DNA of 64,000 bases, from positions 3,658,001 to 3,722,000 of the forward strand of contig CP131915.1 in assembly GCA_030704225.1 (NCBI GenBank), in the 5' to 3' direction. This document shows, in pieces, positions 8,539 to 16,726 of the stretch. This stretch comes from Kosakonia sp. H02. GTDB lineage: Bacteria; Pseudomonadota; Gammaproteobacteria; Enterobacterales; Enterobacteriaceae. Under the pieces are notes generated by a model, which made no database searches, was not told where the DNA came from, and saw only the letters and a list, made by a program, of their open reading frames with translations. A program made the translations under genes and the position numbers. Position 1 is the stretch's first letter; every line of letters starts with the position of its first letter.

Positions 8539-9276
8539 TCACTCCTGTTTCTCATTTTTTGGCAGCCTGCCAGGCAAGGGATACGGCTGTTTAATGGCCT
8601 TTTGATAATCGATCTTATTTTCGATCAGGCTTAATAACAGGCTTTCCAGGCTGCTTCGGATATGTTTACGCATTAACGCTTCGGCAAGGGAACCATCCCT
8701 TTCTTTCAGTGCAAAAAATATTTCCCGGTGTTCGCGCCATGATTGCAATTTCCGTCCAGGCAAGCTGCTGGTAATAAGGTGGAACATTTGCAATCGTTCA
8801 AGGTGAATACTCATCACTTCATTAATTAAGGTATTGCCAGAAAATCGAAAAATCAGGCTATGAATTGAATCGCCCGGATCGTCGACCGCCTCTTCATTTT
8901 CTTGCAGGAGCGTTTCCAGCGACTCGAGATAGCTTTCCATTCTTTGCAATTCTTCATCGCTTATGCGTTCTGCCGCATGGCGTGCGGAGATCCCCTCCAG
9001 CGCCTCGCGAATTACGTAAAGCTCCTGAATATCAGAGAGTTTTATCTCACTGACGAACCACCCTTTCCCGGGTACCAGTTCAACGAAGTGCTCTTGCTGA
9101 AGGCGATACAGCGCCTCGCGAATGGGGGTGCGGCTCATCCGCAAGCGTTCGATTAACCCCATTTCAGTCACTGAATGCCCCGGTTTTAACGCCAGGTTCA
9201 GGATCATGGTTTTTATTTCGTCATAGGCGATAACGCTTAATGACCTTTTTATTTCCGCTTCATCTGAGATAGCCAT
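8539..9276 (-). CDS. GntR-family regulator with FCD ligand domain
   Basis: The 245-residue protein has an N-terminal winged helix-turn-helix (about 20-80, with SVTEMGLIERLRMSRTPIREAL, the classic GntR recognition segment) and an all-helical FCD domain (about 90-230) with metal/ligand-pocket His residues in the IHSLIF and HREIF segments. The start ATG 9276 follows GGGAG. It lies inside the operon it most likely controls, between the transporter and the phosphodiesterase. The natural model is a repressor released by the sugar acid or its 2-keto-3-deoxy product, binding the palindrome near 10809. Confidence 0.88.
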   Translation of the reverse strand: MAISDEAEIKRSLSVIAYDEIKTMILNLALKPGHSVTEMGLIERLRMSRTPIREALYRLQQEHFVELVPGKGWFVSEIKLSDIQELYVIREALEGISARHAAERISDEELQRMESYLESLETLLQENEEAVDDPGDSIHSLIFRFSGNTLINEVMSIHLERLQMFHLITSSLPGRKLQSWREHREIFFALKERDGSLAEALMRKHIRSSLESLLLSLIENKIDYQKAIKQPYPLPGRLPKNEKQE

Positions 9277-9299
9277 AACATGCTCCCGGATTAAAAGTA

Positions 9300-10664
9300 T
9301 TACGCCGTTTGCTTAAGGACCAGGCGTTGAATTTTGCCGACCATAAATAAGTAAAAGAAAATAACCATGACCGCATGTGAAATAACAAACCACAACACCG
9401 CATGGAAAGAGCCTGTGATATTCAAAATATAGCCAGTAATAATTGGCGTGGTAATACTTGACGCATTGCTAAACGTATTCAGCATGCTGCCTGATAACCC
9501 CGCTATCTCTTTTGGTGCCGTATCGGTATTAATCGTCCAGCCCATTCCACCAATCCCTTTGCCGAGGAATGACATAGCCATAATGGCGATAACGGCAGAT
9601 TCCGAGTTGGTGTAATTACACAGCACCATGACGCAGCAGAGCATCATGCCGCTAATAATGGGGATTTTGCGTGCAACAGAGACAGATACGCCTTTGCGGA
9701 TCAGGAAGTCAGAGAAAAAGCCGCCGATCAAGCCGCCTAAAAATCCGCAGATTGCCGGGATCGCCGCGACCACGCCAGCTTTCATGATCGACATATTCTT
9801 TTCCTGCACCAGGTAAATGGGAAACCAGGTAATGAAGAAGAAGCCAATCGCATTAAGGCAATATTGAGCCAGATAGGTGCCGAGCATCATGCGGCTACTT
9901 AATAGCTGCTTCAGATAGCCTAATTTGGGGCCTTCATCTTTGGTCTGCTGCCCTTTCTTTTCTTCAAGGGTGATCAGCGCGCCACCGGCAGAGATATAGT
10001 CCAGCTCCGCCTCATTCACCATCGGATGTTCTTTCGGGCTTTTTACGATTTTGCGAAATACGGGCAGAAAGGCGATACCTAATAACCCCAGCACGGTGAA
10101 CACGGAGTGCCAGCCCCAGGTGTGCGCCAGCCAGCCCATTAACGGCGCGAAAAAGACGGTAGAGCCATATTGCGCCGAGTTGAAAATGGCAGCCGCCGTT
10201 CCGCGCTCAGAAGCCGGGAACCATGTCGCCACAATACGGCTGTTTGCCGGAAACGAGGGGGCTTCCGATGCGCCGACCAAAAAACGCATGGCGAAGATAA
10301 AAGCCACCGCCATCGCACCGGAGACAAAGCCCGCCATGCCCGTCATCAATGTAAACAGCGACCAAAAAAAGATACTGAAGCTGTAGATAAGTTTCGAACC
10401 AAACTTATCCAGTAACCAACCGCCAGGTAACTGGAAAATGACATAAGCCCATCCAAAAGCGGAAAAAATAAACCCCATATCGACAGGATTCAGGCCCAGG
10501 TCTTTCGCCATCGCAGGACCGGCGAGGGATATTGAAGATCGGTCGGCATAGTTGATTAATGTCATAAAAAATAACATAGCAACGACTAACCAGCGCACGT
10601 TTGATTTTTTTATCGTGCCTGTTGCTTCACGCAAACCAATCGACTTGGAATTTTCCAATTGCAT
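9300..10664 (-). CDS. MFS sugar-acid transporter (anion:cation symporter family)
   Basis: The 454-residue membrane protein has twelve predicted helices. The first helix contains TLINYADRSSIS, the hallmark of the hexuronate/hexarate transporters GudP, GarP, ExuT and DgoT. A cytoplasmic loop rich in Lys and Glu lies between helices 6 and 7. I chose ATG 10664 with GAGGTG upstream rather than the GTG five codons earlier, which overlaps that site. It is the first gene of the leftward operon and ends 24 bases before the regulator gene. A proton-coupled sugar-acid symporter for the substrate of the downstream enzymes is the expected role. Confidence 0.9.
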   Translation of the reverse strand: MQLENSKSIGLREATGTIKKSNVRWLVVAMLFFMTLINYADRSSISLAGPAMAKDLGLNPVDMGFIFSAFGWAYVIFQLPGGWLLDKFGSKLIYSFSIFFWSLFTLMTGMAGFVSGAMAVAFIFAMRFLVGASEAPSFPANSRIVATWFPASERGTAAAIFNSAQYGSTVFFAPLMGWLAHTWGWHSVFTVLGLLGIAFLPVFRKIVKSPKEHPMVNEAELDYISAGGALITLEEKKGQQTKDEGPKLGYLKQLLSSRMMLGTYLAQYCLNAIGFFFITWFPIYLVQEKNMSIMKAGVVAAIPAICGFLGGLIGGFFSDFLIRKGVSVSVARKIPIISGMMLCCVMVLCNYTNSESAVIAIMAMSFLGKGIGGMGWTINTDTAPKEIAGLSGSMLNTFSNASSITTPIITGYILNITGSFHAVLWFVISHAVMVIFFYLFMVGKIQRLVLKQTA

Positions 10665-10808
10665 TGCAGTGCACCTCACGGGTTATGGGCATAGGGTCTC
10701 ATTTATTGTTGAGGTAATAATATTAAATGCCCCGTTGTATTGTATTGAGAATATGCGTATCGGGTGAAAACTTCATATTTACAATTACCCGTCACGACAG
10801 TTTTTGTG

Positions 10809-10818
10809 TTGTATACAA
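10809..10818. promoter_or_regulatory. candidate GntR/FCD operator palindrome
   Basis: TTGTATACAA is a perfect 10-bp palindrome. GntR-FCD proteins commonly bind short palindromes of the TNGTNNNACNA type, and VanR/UxuR-like members favour TTGTATACAA-like sites. It lies about 145 bases upstream of the transporter start, with a related ATTGTATTG at 10734-10745. Assignment to the operon's own GntR protein is an inference. Confidence 0.5.
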
Positions 10819-11069
10819 TACAAATACAATAGTCGGGAATATCCTTAATCGTCTATTGCTGAAGAAAGCTTTTATGAGTCGCATCACATTTTGTTTACAT
10901 GTACGAAAAACAAAACAAACAAAAGCAACAAACTAAGCAGTTGAATTATAAGTAAATAAAACGCAAGGGTGTGTTTTTGTGGTTTATAAGAAAATAATAC
11001 GCCCGCAGAAAGCAGTTCACTTTTTACGCCAGATTCCTTACCTGAATTGATGCGGGTTGTATAGAATTC

Positions 11070-11106
11070 AAAACCTATTGTTCTTAATCAGGAACAATAG
11101 GTTTTT
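11070..11106. terminator. inverted repeat, probable second terminator
   Basis: AAAACCTATTGTTC and GGAACAATAGGTTTT form a long perfect stem with a 7-base loop and T-rich sequence on either strand. It lies downstream of yjhF. Confidence 0.65.
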
Positions 11107-11161
11107 GATTTAATACAATAGCGACACGCTGTATTCGCCATTAATTAAAATCCAGGCATAA

Positions 11162-11206
11162 ATAAAAAATGGCACAGGGTATGTTATTTGTGACATACCC
11201 TGCGCC
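11162..11206 (-). terminator. rho-independent terminator of the yjh operon
   Basis: On the minus strand GGCGCAGGGTATGT pairs with ACATACCCTGTGCC (one mismatch) and is followed by ATTTTTTATT. It begins about 60 bases after the yjhF stop codon. Confidence 0.8.
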
Positions 11207-11264
11207 AGGTTTCGCTCAAATTTTCTAATTTTGGGCGGTTATTTCCAGAAAACCAGATGTGCAG

Positions 11265-12614
11265 TTACACCACCATGCTGGCCAGCAGAATAAACAGCAG
11301 CCCGAAGATGGATAACAGCGTTGACATTAATGTCCAGGACAATAACGTCTCTTTGGTCGTCAGGCCGAAGAAATCTTTAATCATCCAGAAGCTGGCGTCA
11401 TTGACATGCGAGCAGATACAAGAGCCTGCGCCCGTTGCCAGCGTAATCAAGGCAAGGTTGGTATCAGGATGGACGGCCAGTAAAGGGATCACGAGCCCGG
11501 CAGTAGAGATAGCCGCCACGGTAGCCGATCCCAGACAAATCCGCAGGAAAGCCGCCACACCCCAGGCCATCAGAATCGGATTGATATCCATACCCGATAC
11601 TAACGTCGAGATATATTGACCGACACCGGAATCAATCAGCACCTGCTTAAAGGCTCCCCCGCCGCCGATAATCAGCAGCAGCCCGGCAATACCGGCGATC
11701 GCTTTACCACAGGAATCCATCAACTCCGGAATGGTTTTCCCGCGGCCTAACCCCATCGTGTAAATGGCAAACAACAATGAAATCAGCATGGCAATCGTCG
11801 AGTTGCCTAAAAACAGGAACACGTTATAGAGCAGGCCAGGATCCCCGGCACCTTTTGCACGGGACATCTGCATAATGGTGACCAGCGCCATCAGGATCAC
11901 CGGCAACATCGCGGTTAAGAAGCTGATACCGAACCCTGGCATTTCACTTTCGCTGAATCTTTTGGTTGCCCCAAGTGAGGCAATATTGCCCTCTTTTTTA
12001 AACGCATCCGGAATGATCCGCTGGCAGAATTTGTTCAGTATCGGGCCGCAGAGAATAAAGGTTGGAATGCCAACAATAATTCCGTATATCAGCACTAACC
12101 CAACATCAGCGCCATATTCCCGGGCGATAACTGTCGGGCCCGGATGGGGTGGCAAAAAGCCGTGCGCAACCAGCAAACCGGCGAGCATGGGCACACACAT
12201 ATACATGGGTGATATTTTCGCTTCGCGCGCGATGGCGAACAAAATAGGCACCAGCAGAATCAAACCCACTTCGAAAAAGAGCGCAATACCGACAATAAAT
12301 GCGGAACAAACCACCGCCCAGTCGAGCCTTTTTTCACCGAAATAATTCAGCATGGTCAGCGCAATACGCTGTGCTCCCCCCGCATCAGATAACAGGCGGC
12401 CAAGCATCACACCAAAGCCAAATATCAAACCAATATGACCAAGCGTACCGCCAAGACCAGACTCGACCGAGGCGACGACTTTATTCAGATCCATTCCACT
12501 GGCGATGGCGACAGCAATCGAGACAATAATTAAAGAAACAAAGGTGTTGAGTCTAACTTTTATGGTTAAAAGCAGGAGTAAAGCAATACCTGCCACAACG
12601 ATAATTAGTGGCAT
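11265..12614 (-). CDS. yjhF: GntP-family permease (YjhF-like), probable pentonate transporter
   Basis: The 449-residue membrane protein has the GntP family pattern: an N-terminal hydrophobic hairpin with KVRLNTFVSL, the FFEVGLILLVP segment, LLVAHGFLPPHPGP near residue 170, and the C-terminal half with GSATVAAI and CSHVNDASFW. E. coli YjhF is also 449 residues. The family imports gluconate and related aldonates by proton symport. It is the last gene after yjhIHG, so the likely cargo is a pentonate such as xylonate. The start ATG 12614 has AGAGGA upstream. Confidence 0.9.
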   Translation of the reverse strand: MPLIIVVAGIALLLLLTIKVRLNTFVSLIIVSIAVAIASGMDLNKVVASVESGLGGTLGHIGLIFGFGVMLGRLLSDAGGAQRIALTMLNYFGEKRLDWAVVCSAFIVGIALFFEVGLILLVPILFAIAREAKISPMYMCVPMLAGLLVAHGFLPPHPGPTVIAREYGADVGLVLIYGIIVGIPTFILCGPILNKFCQRIIPDAFKKEGNIASLGATKRFSESEMPGFGISFLTAMLPVILMALVTIMQMSRAKGAGDPGLLYNVFLFLGNSTIAMLISLLFAIYTMGLGRGKTIPELMDSCGKAIAGIAGLLLIIGGGGAFKQVLIDSGVGQYISTLVSGMDINPILMAWGVAAFLRICLGSATVAAISTAGLVIPLLAVHPDTNLALITLATGAGSCICSHVNDASFWMIKDFFGLTTKETLLSWTLMSTLLSIFGLLFILLASMVV

Positions 12615-12716
12615 AATGTCCTCTCATTATTCAGGTAGGTACCCGTCATAATTCGGCTGCATAAATTACGCCTATACAGCCGAATTATTCAGGGTCAAGA
12701 TGTTCTATTTTTACTT

Positions 12717-14684
12717 TCAGTTTTTATTAAAATAGTCGCGCAATGCATTGCTGATTTTATTGACGTCATATACACACCCGCACCATGTCCCGCCGCTCAC
12801 GGCCTGGAGCATCGCCCACAGTCGGGTATCATCCGGCAGATCAGGGTCGGGCATTAAATCCGGGTGACTATTTCTGGCATTTAAAATAGCGGTGGCCTCC
12901 TCTCGTGAGGGTAATTTTTTATCTGCGCTTGTCCCTAAAAAATTGACCTCGCCTTGCAGCTTCCGACAGTCAATTTTTATTTCAATAATATCCCCTGTGC
13001 GTAATTTACCAATTGCGCCACCAGCCAGCGCTTCCGGCCCGACATGGCCGATACAGGCACCGGTAGAGACGCCCGAAAAACGAGCATCGGTAATCAGCGA
13101 AACATGCTTGCCGTAAGAGAGATGTTTTAACGCGCTGGTCACCTGATACGTCTCTTCCATCCCGGTGCCGGATGGCCCGACCCCAATAATGACCAGGATA
13201 TCCCCGGCTTTAATGTTGTCGTGCTTGATATCGTAAATCACGCTTTTCTCAGACAGGTAAACCTTCGCAATGCCTTTGTGGTGGTAGATCCCCTGGTCAT
13301 CAATCACCGAGGCATCAATGGCGGTGGATTTGATCACCGATCCTTGTGGCGCAATGTTGCCCACCGGGAAAGTGATAGTGGAGGTCAATCCCCGTTTTTG
13401 CGCCTGCGGCGGTGACATAATCACCTCATCAGCATCAATCTGCTCCTGTTCACGCAGCAGCGCTTTGAATCGTTGCCGACGTTCAGAGTGCTCCCACCAG
13501 TCGAGGTTTTCCTTCAGCGTACTGCCCGTTACGGTCATCACCTCTTCATGCAATAACCCCAGGCCACGCAGATGCAACATCACTTCTGGCACGCCGCCTG
13601 CCATAAAGGCGTTGACGGTCGGATGATAAACCGGGCCATTTGGCAGCACACTGACCAGCCGCGGCACCAACCTGTTGATGCGGATCCAGTCATCGACCGT
13701 CGGGATGTGGCAACCGGCCTGATGGGCGATGGCCGGGATATGTAACAGCAGATTGGTCGAACCGCCGAATGCCGCATGCACTATCATCGCGTTCTCAATC
13801 GCTTTATCGGTGAGAATGTCTTTGGTGGTGATACCTTTTTTACTCAAATGCAGCGCTGCTCGCGCAGAGGCTCTGGCAATTTCCTGCCACACCGGCTCGC
13901 CGGAAGGCGCCAGTGCAGAGTGCGGGATAGCCAACCCCAGCCCTTCGGCCACCACCTGAGATGTCCCGGCGGTGCCTAAAAACTGGCAGCCGCCACCGGA
14001 GGAGGCACATGCCTGGCAACCCGCGCGACGCGCGGCCTGTAGCGTTAACTCGCCATTCGCGAATCGGGCGCCTATCGTCTGCACTTTGCCGTTATCTTCA
14101 CCGTGCTGCGCAGGCAGTGTCGCACCGCCGGGAATTAACACCGTCGCTTTGTCATGTTGCGACGCAAGCGCCATCATGGTAGCGGGAAGCCCTTTATCAC
14201 AGGTCGCCACACCGATCACCGCTTTCGCGCCGGGCAAGGAACGGATAAGACGGCGCATCACCATCGATGCGTCATTACGATAAGGCAGCGAGTCAAACAT
14301 CCCGATCGTGCCCTGGGTTCGCCCGTCACACGGATCAGAAACATACACAGCATAAGGCAGGGCGTTGTGCGTTTTGATAACCTCCGCCGCCGCTTTCATC
14401 TGAATATCCAGCTCGTAGTGCCCCTGGTGCAGCGCCAGCGCGACAGGCTTACCATCAGCGCCGCGCAATCCGCCCAGCGTACTGAGCAGCAGTATTTCAT
14501 CACGATCCAGCTCTTCGGGCTTCCAGCCCATACCGGCGTTCATGGTCATGCCAAACAGATCCCCGCTCGGGCGATTGATGAGCATCTCCGGCGTTAACGG
14601 CAATTCACCTTGTGGACCGGCGGCGTGTGTCCTGACCCGGTAGATATCGTGATTCTCGTCAGCAAAAATATCGCGAACAGACAT
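12717..14684 (-). CDS. yjhG: D-xylonate dehydratase (IlvD/Edd family)
   Basis: The 655-residue protein matches E. coli YjhG in length and nearly word for word in many stretches, for example NRPSGDLFGMTMNAGMGW, SDPCDGRTQGT and GVGPSGTGMEETYQ. It removes water from D-xylonate to give 2-dehydro-3-deoxy-D-pentonate. Family Cys and metal residues appear in the CDGRTQG, ATCDKGLPA and CQACASSGGGCQFLG segments, consistent with an Fe-S-dependent dehydratase. The ATG at 14684 with GAGGAG upstream was chosen; the frame is open into yjhH but that part is not homologous. It starts 10 bases after the yjhH stop. Confidence 0.96.
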   Translation of the reverse strand: MSVRDIFADENHDIYRVRTHAAGPQGELPLTPEMLINRPSGDLFGMTMNAGMGWKPEELDRDEILLLSTLGGLRGADGKPVALALHQGHYELDIQMKAAAEVIKTHNALPYAVYVSDPCDGRTQGTIGMFDSLPYRNDASMVMRRLIRSLPGAKAVIGVATCDKGLPATMMALASQHDKATVLIPGGATLPAQHGEDNGKVQTIGARFANGELTLQAARRAGCQACASSGGGCQFLGTAGTSQVVAEGLGLAIPHSALAPSGEPVWQEIARASARAALHLSKKGITTKDILTDKAIENAMIVHAAFGGSTNLLLHIPAIAHQAGCHIPTVDDWIRINRLVPRLVSVLPNGPVYHPTVNAFMAGGVPEVMLHLRGLGLLHEEVMTVTGSTLKENLDWWEHSERRQRFKALLREQEQIDADEVIMSPPQAQKRGLTSTITFPVGNIAPQGSVIKSTAIDASVIDDQGIYHHKGIAKVYLSEKSVIYDIKHDNIKAGDILVIIGVGPSGTGMEETYQVTSALKHLSYGKHVSLITDARFSGVSTGACIGHVGPEALAGGAIGKLRTGDIIEIKIDCRKLQGEVNFLGTSADKKLPSREEATAILNARNSHPDLMPDPDLPDDTRLWAMLQAVSGGTWCGCVYDVNKISNALRDYFNKN

Positions 14685-14694
14685 AATGTTCTCC

Positions 14695-15600
14695 TCAGGC
14701 CTGTGAAATGCCCTGCGCGACCAGCAGCGCACGTACTTTTTCTTTGGCTTCTTCTGAAGCCTCAAGGATTGGCGGCAGGCAATAGGTGTCCACAGGCAGC
14801 CCCACACATTGCATGCTGTACTTGATAAGCGAAACAAACGGTGTTTCCAGCGCGTAGATCGACGGCAGTTGCAGTAACTTTTTATTCAGTGTGGCGGCAG
14901 TCGCCAGATTGCCCTCACGCCAGGCGTTGTAGATGCCAACGGATAATTCCGGGGCAAAATTAGCACTGGCGGTAATCGCGCCATCGCCGCCCAGCAGCAG
15001 GGTATTGAGTAGATGGTCGTCGTAACCACAGAACACGGAGAATGCCGGGCGTACCGCTTTGATCGTGTTGATCATCGTGCGCAAGTGGCCGACGCTGTCG
15101 ATGGTGTCTTTGATCCCAACGATGTTCTCATTTTGTAAAACCAGACGCGTCACGATGTCGGGGGTTAAATCCTGGCCGGTTAAGTCCGGGAAGTTATAAA
15201 GGATCACCGGCAGCGTGACGCTGCGGGCAATGCGCTGGTAATAGTCGTCCAGATTGCGTGACGCGATTTTCCAGTAATACGGGTTGATGGCGACCACGCC
15301 ATCCGCGCCGCAGGCTTCGGCATGCCGGGCCAGTTTGACCGCTTCATCGGTCGATGGCGAGCCAACGCCAATTAACACCGGGACTCGCCCGGCGACGACA
15401 GCCACGGCTTCCTCCGTTAATGCCATCCGTTGGCTGGTATTCATCTGGCTAAATTCACCGCCGGTGCCCAGGTAAAACAGCCCGTCAACGCCTTCATTAA
15501 TTAAGAAGTCGGCGACATGCTGCATTGCCGCTTTATCAATTGTCCCGTCCCGGTGAAATGTGCTGGATACCGGCGGAATAATTCCCTTAAATTTTCTCAT
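14695..15600 (-). CDS. yjhH: 2-dehydro-3-deoxy-D-pentonate aldolase (DHDPS superfamily)
   Basis: The 301-residue TIM barrel cleaves 2-dehydro-3-deoxypentonate to pyruvate and glycolaldehyde. Visible signatures are the GTGGE pyruvate-binding loop (45-49), Tyr135 in LYNFP and Schiff-base Lys164 in VGIKD. Length and sequence match E. coli YjhH/YagE. It lies between the regulator (4-base gap) and yjhG in one operon; the product glycolaldehyde would need an oxidoreductase encoded elsewhere. Confidence 0.95.
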   Translation of the reverse strand: MRKFKGIIPPVSSTFHRDGTIDKAAMQHVADFLINEGVDGLFYLGTGGEFSQMNTSQRMALTEEAVAVVAGRVPVLIGVGSPSTDEAVKLARHAEACGADGVVAINPYYWKIASRNLDDYYQRIARSVTLPVILYNFPDLTGQDLTPDIVTRLVLQNENIVGIKDTIDSVGHLRTMINTIKAVRPAFSVFCGYDDHLLNTLLLGGDGAITASANFAPELSVGIYNAWREGNLATAATLNKKLLQLPSIYALETPFVSLIKYSMQCVGLPVDTYCLPPILEASEEAKEKVRALLVAQGISQA

Positions 15601-15604
15601 GACT

Positions 15605-16393
15605 TCAGTTTCCTTTTCTTAAATATTCATTTTCGTTTCTGTATCCCAGTCCATATGATATTTGCCCTGCACATTGCCGGAGCAATTCAAGATAACCGTC
15701 GACCTTATTACTGGAATACACCACCGGATTGCCAGAAAGTGAGATCGCATAGTTAACCCGGCTGTACATATTAAATACCGGCATACTTAAACATACTGCA
15801 CCATAAGTAGATTCTTCATTGTCTATTGCCCACCCACGCAGCCGTGTTTTTTGCAACTCTTCCAGGAATAAATTCTTATCGGTGATCGTATTGCGCGTGT
15901 GCTTTGGCAATGTTAATACATTTAAAAAATAATCCAGCTCTTCGCGTGTCTTCCAGGCCAGTAACGCTTTACCCAGTGCGGTAATATGTAATTCCAGTTT
16001 TTTGCCGATCCAACTTTTCCGCGTCGGCACCGAATCCGGGCTTTCTACCTTGTCGAGATAAATCGCGGAGTAACTCTCCATCGCGCCCAGGTGGCACACC
16101 AGGCCGCTTTTCAGCGACAGTTCCTGCATGGGTCGCTTGGTCACCTCGAAGATATTTTTGCGGTGCAACGCCTGGCAGCCAAGTTCATAGTTTTTTATCC
16201 CCAGGGCATATTGACCATGCTCATTTTTAATTAAGAAGCCACAATCAACCATCACATTTAATAAATTCAGCAAGCTACTTTTTGGGTATTGAAATTCTTT
16301 CAAGAGCTCCATATAACTCGCCACGCCAACATAAGCGATATGCGTTAATATTTTCTCGGCACGAATTAATGAATTACACCCTTTGCGAACCAT
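15605..16393 (-). CDS. yjhI: IclR-family regulator of the pentonate operon
   Basis: The 262-residue protein has an N-terminal winged helix (about 1-70, with a helix-turn-helix in ELLKEFQYPKSSLLNLLNVM) and a C-terminal effector domain (about 80-250) with the family motifs SYSAIYLDKVES, ALGKALLAW and AVCLSMPVF. E. coli YjhI has the same length and the same gene order yjhI-H-G-F. It is the first gene of the leftward operon and is divergent from the leuC-like gene, so it may act in the 333-base spacer. The start ATG 16393 follows GAGGG. Confidence 0.9.
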   Translation of the reverse strand: MVRKGCNSLIRAEKILTHIAYVGVASYMELLKEFQYPKSSLLNLLNVMVDCGFLIKNEHGQYALGIKNYELGCQALHRKNIFEVTKRPMQELSLKSGLVCHLGAMESYSAIYLDKVESPDSVPTRKSWIGKKLELHITALGKALLAWKTREELDYFLNVLTLPKHTRNTITDKNLFLEELQKTRLRGWAIDNEESTYGAVCLSMPVFNMYSRVNYAISLSGNPVVYSSNKVDGYLELLRQCAGQISYGLGYRNENEYLRKGN

Positions 16394-16726
16394 CTCAGAA
16401 CCCTCTTACTGTTGATATAAATAGTATCCGCCATGAACGGGGGAAAATATGCCTTGTTCAACAGGCTGAACTGGAATAAGAAGATTAAGTGTGATCCAGG
16501 GCGCAGTTTGAATGCCCGGACGCGATGGAAACGCCGCGCAAACGCCAGGCATACCCCATCCAGGGGTTAAAAGTGGGTGGCTATACAGCAAAATCTTATT
16601 GAAATAATGTGAGCATCAACACGATATGTATTTTTATACTTTCCAGTCTGGAATCATCGTTAACGTAATAGTGTGTCATCATAAACCAGACACTTATCTG
16701 CAACAGGGTTGCCCAGGATAATAACC
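16394..16726. other. divergent promoter region between yjhI and the leuC-like gene
   Basis: 333 bases without a gene; promoters for both directions and sites for the IclR and LysR regulators are expected here. I see no site I can assign with confidence. Confidence 0.4.

Larger units (their letters stand above)
10665..11264. other. intergenic region: operon promoter, operator-like palindrome and two terminators
   Basis: This is 600 bases without a gene. The right part holds two hairpins that end yjhF transcription (11070-11106 and 11162-11206). The left part holds the promoter of the sugar-acid operon, with TTGTATACAA at 10809-10818 and related TTGTATT half-sites near 10736 and 11113. Confidence 0.6.
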
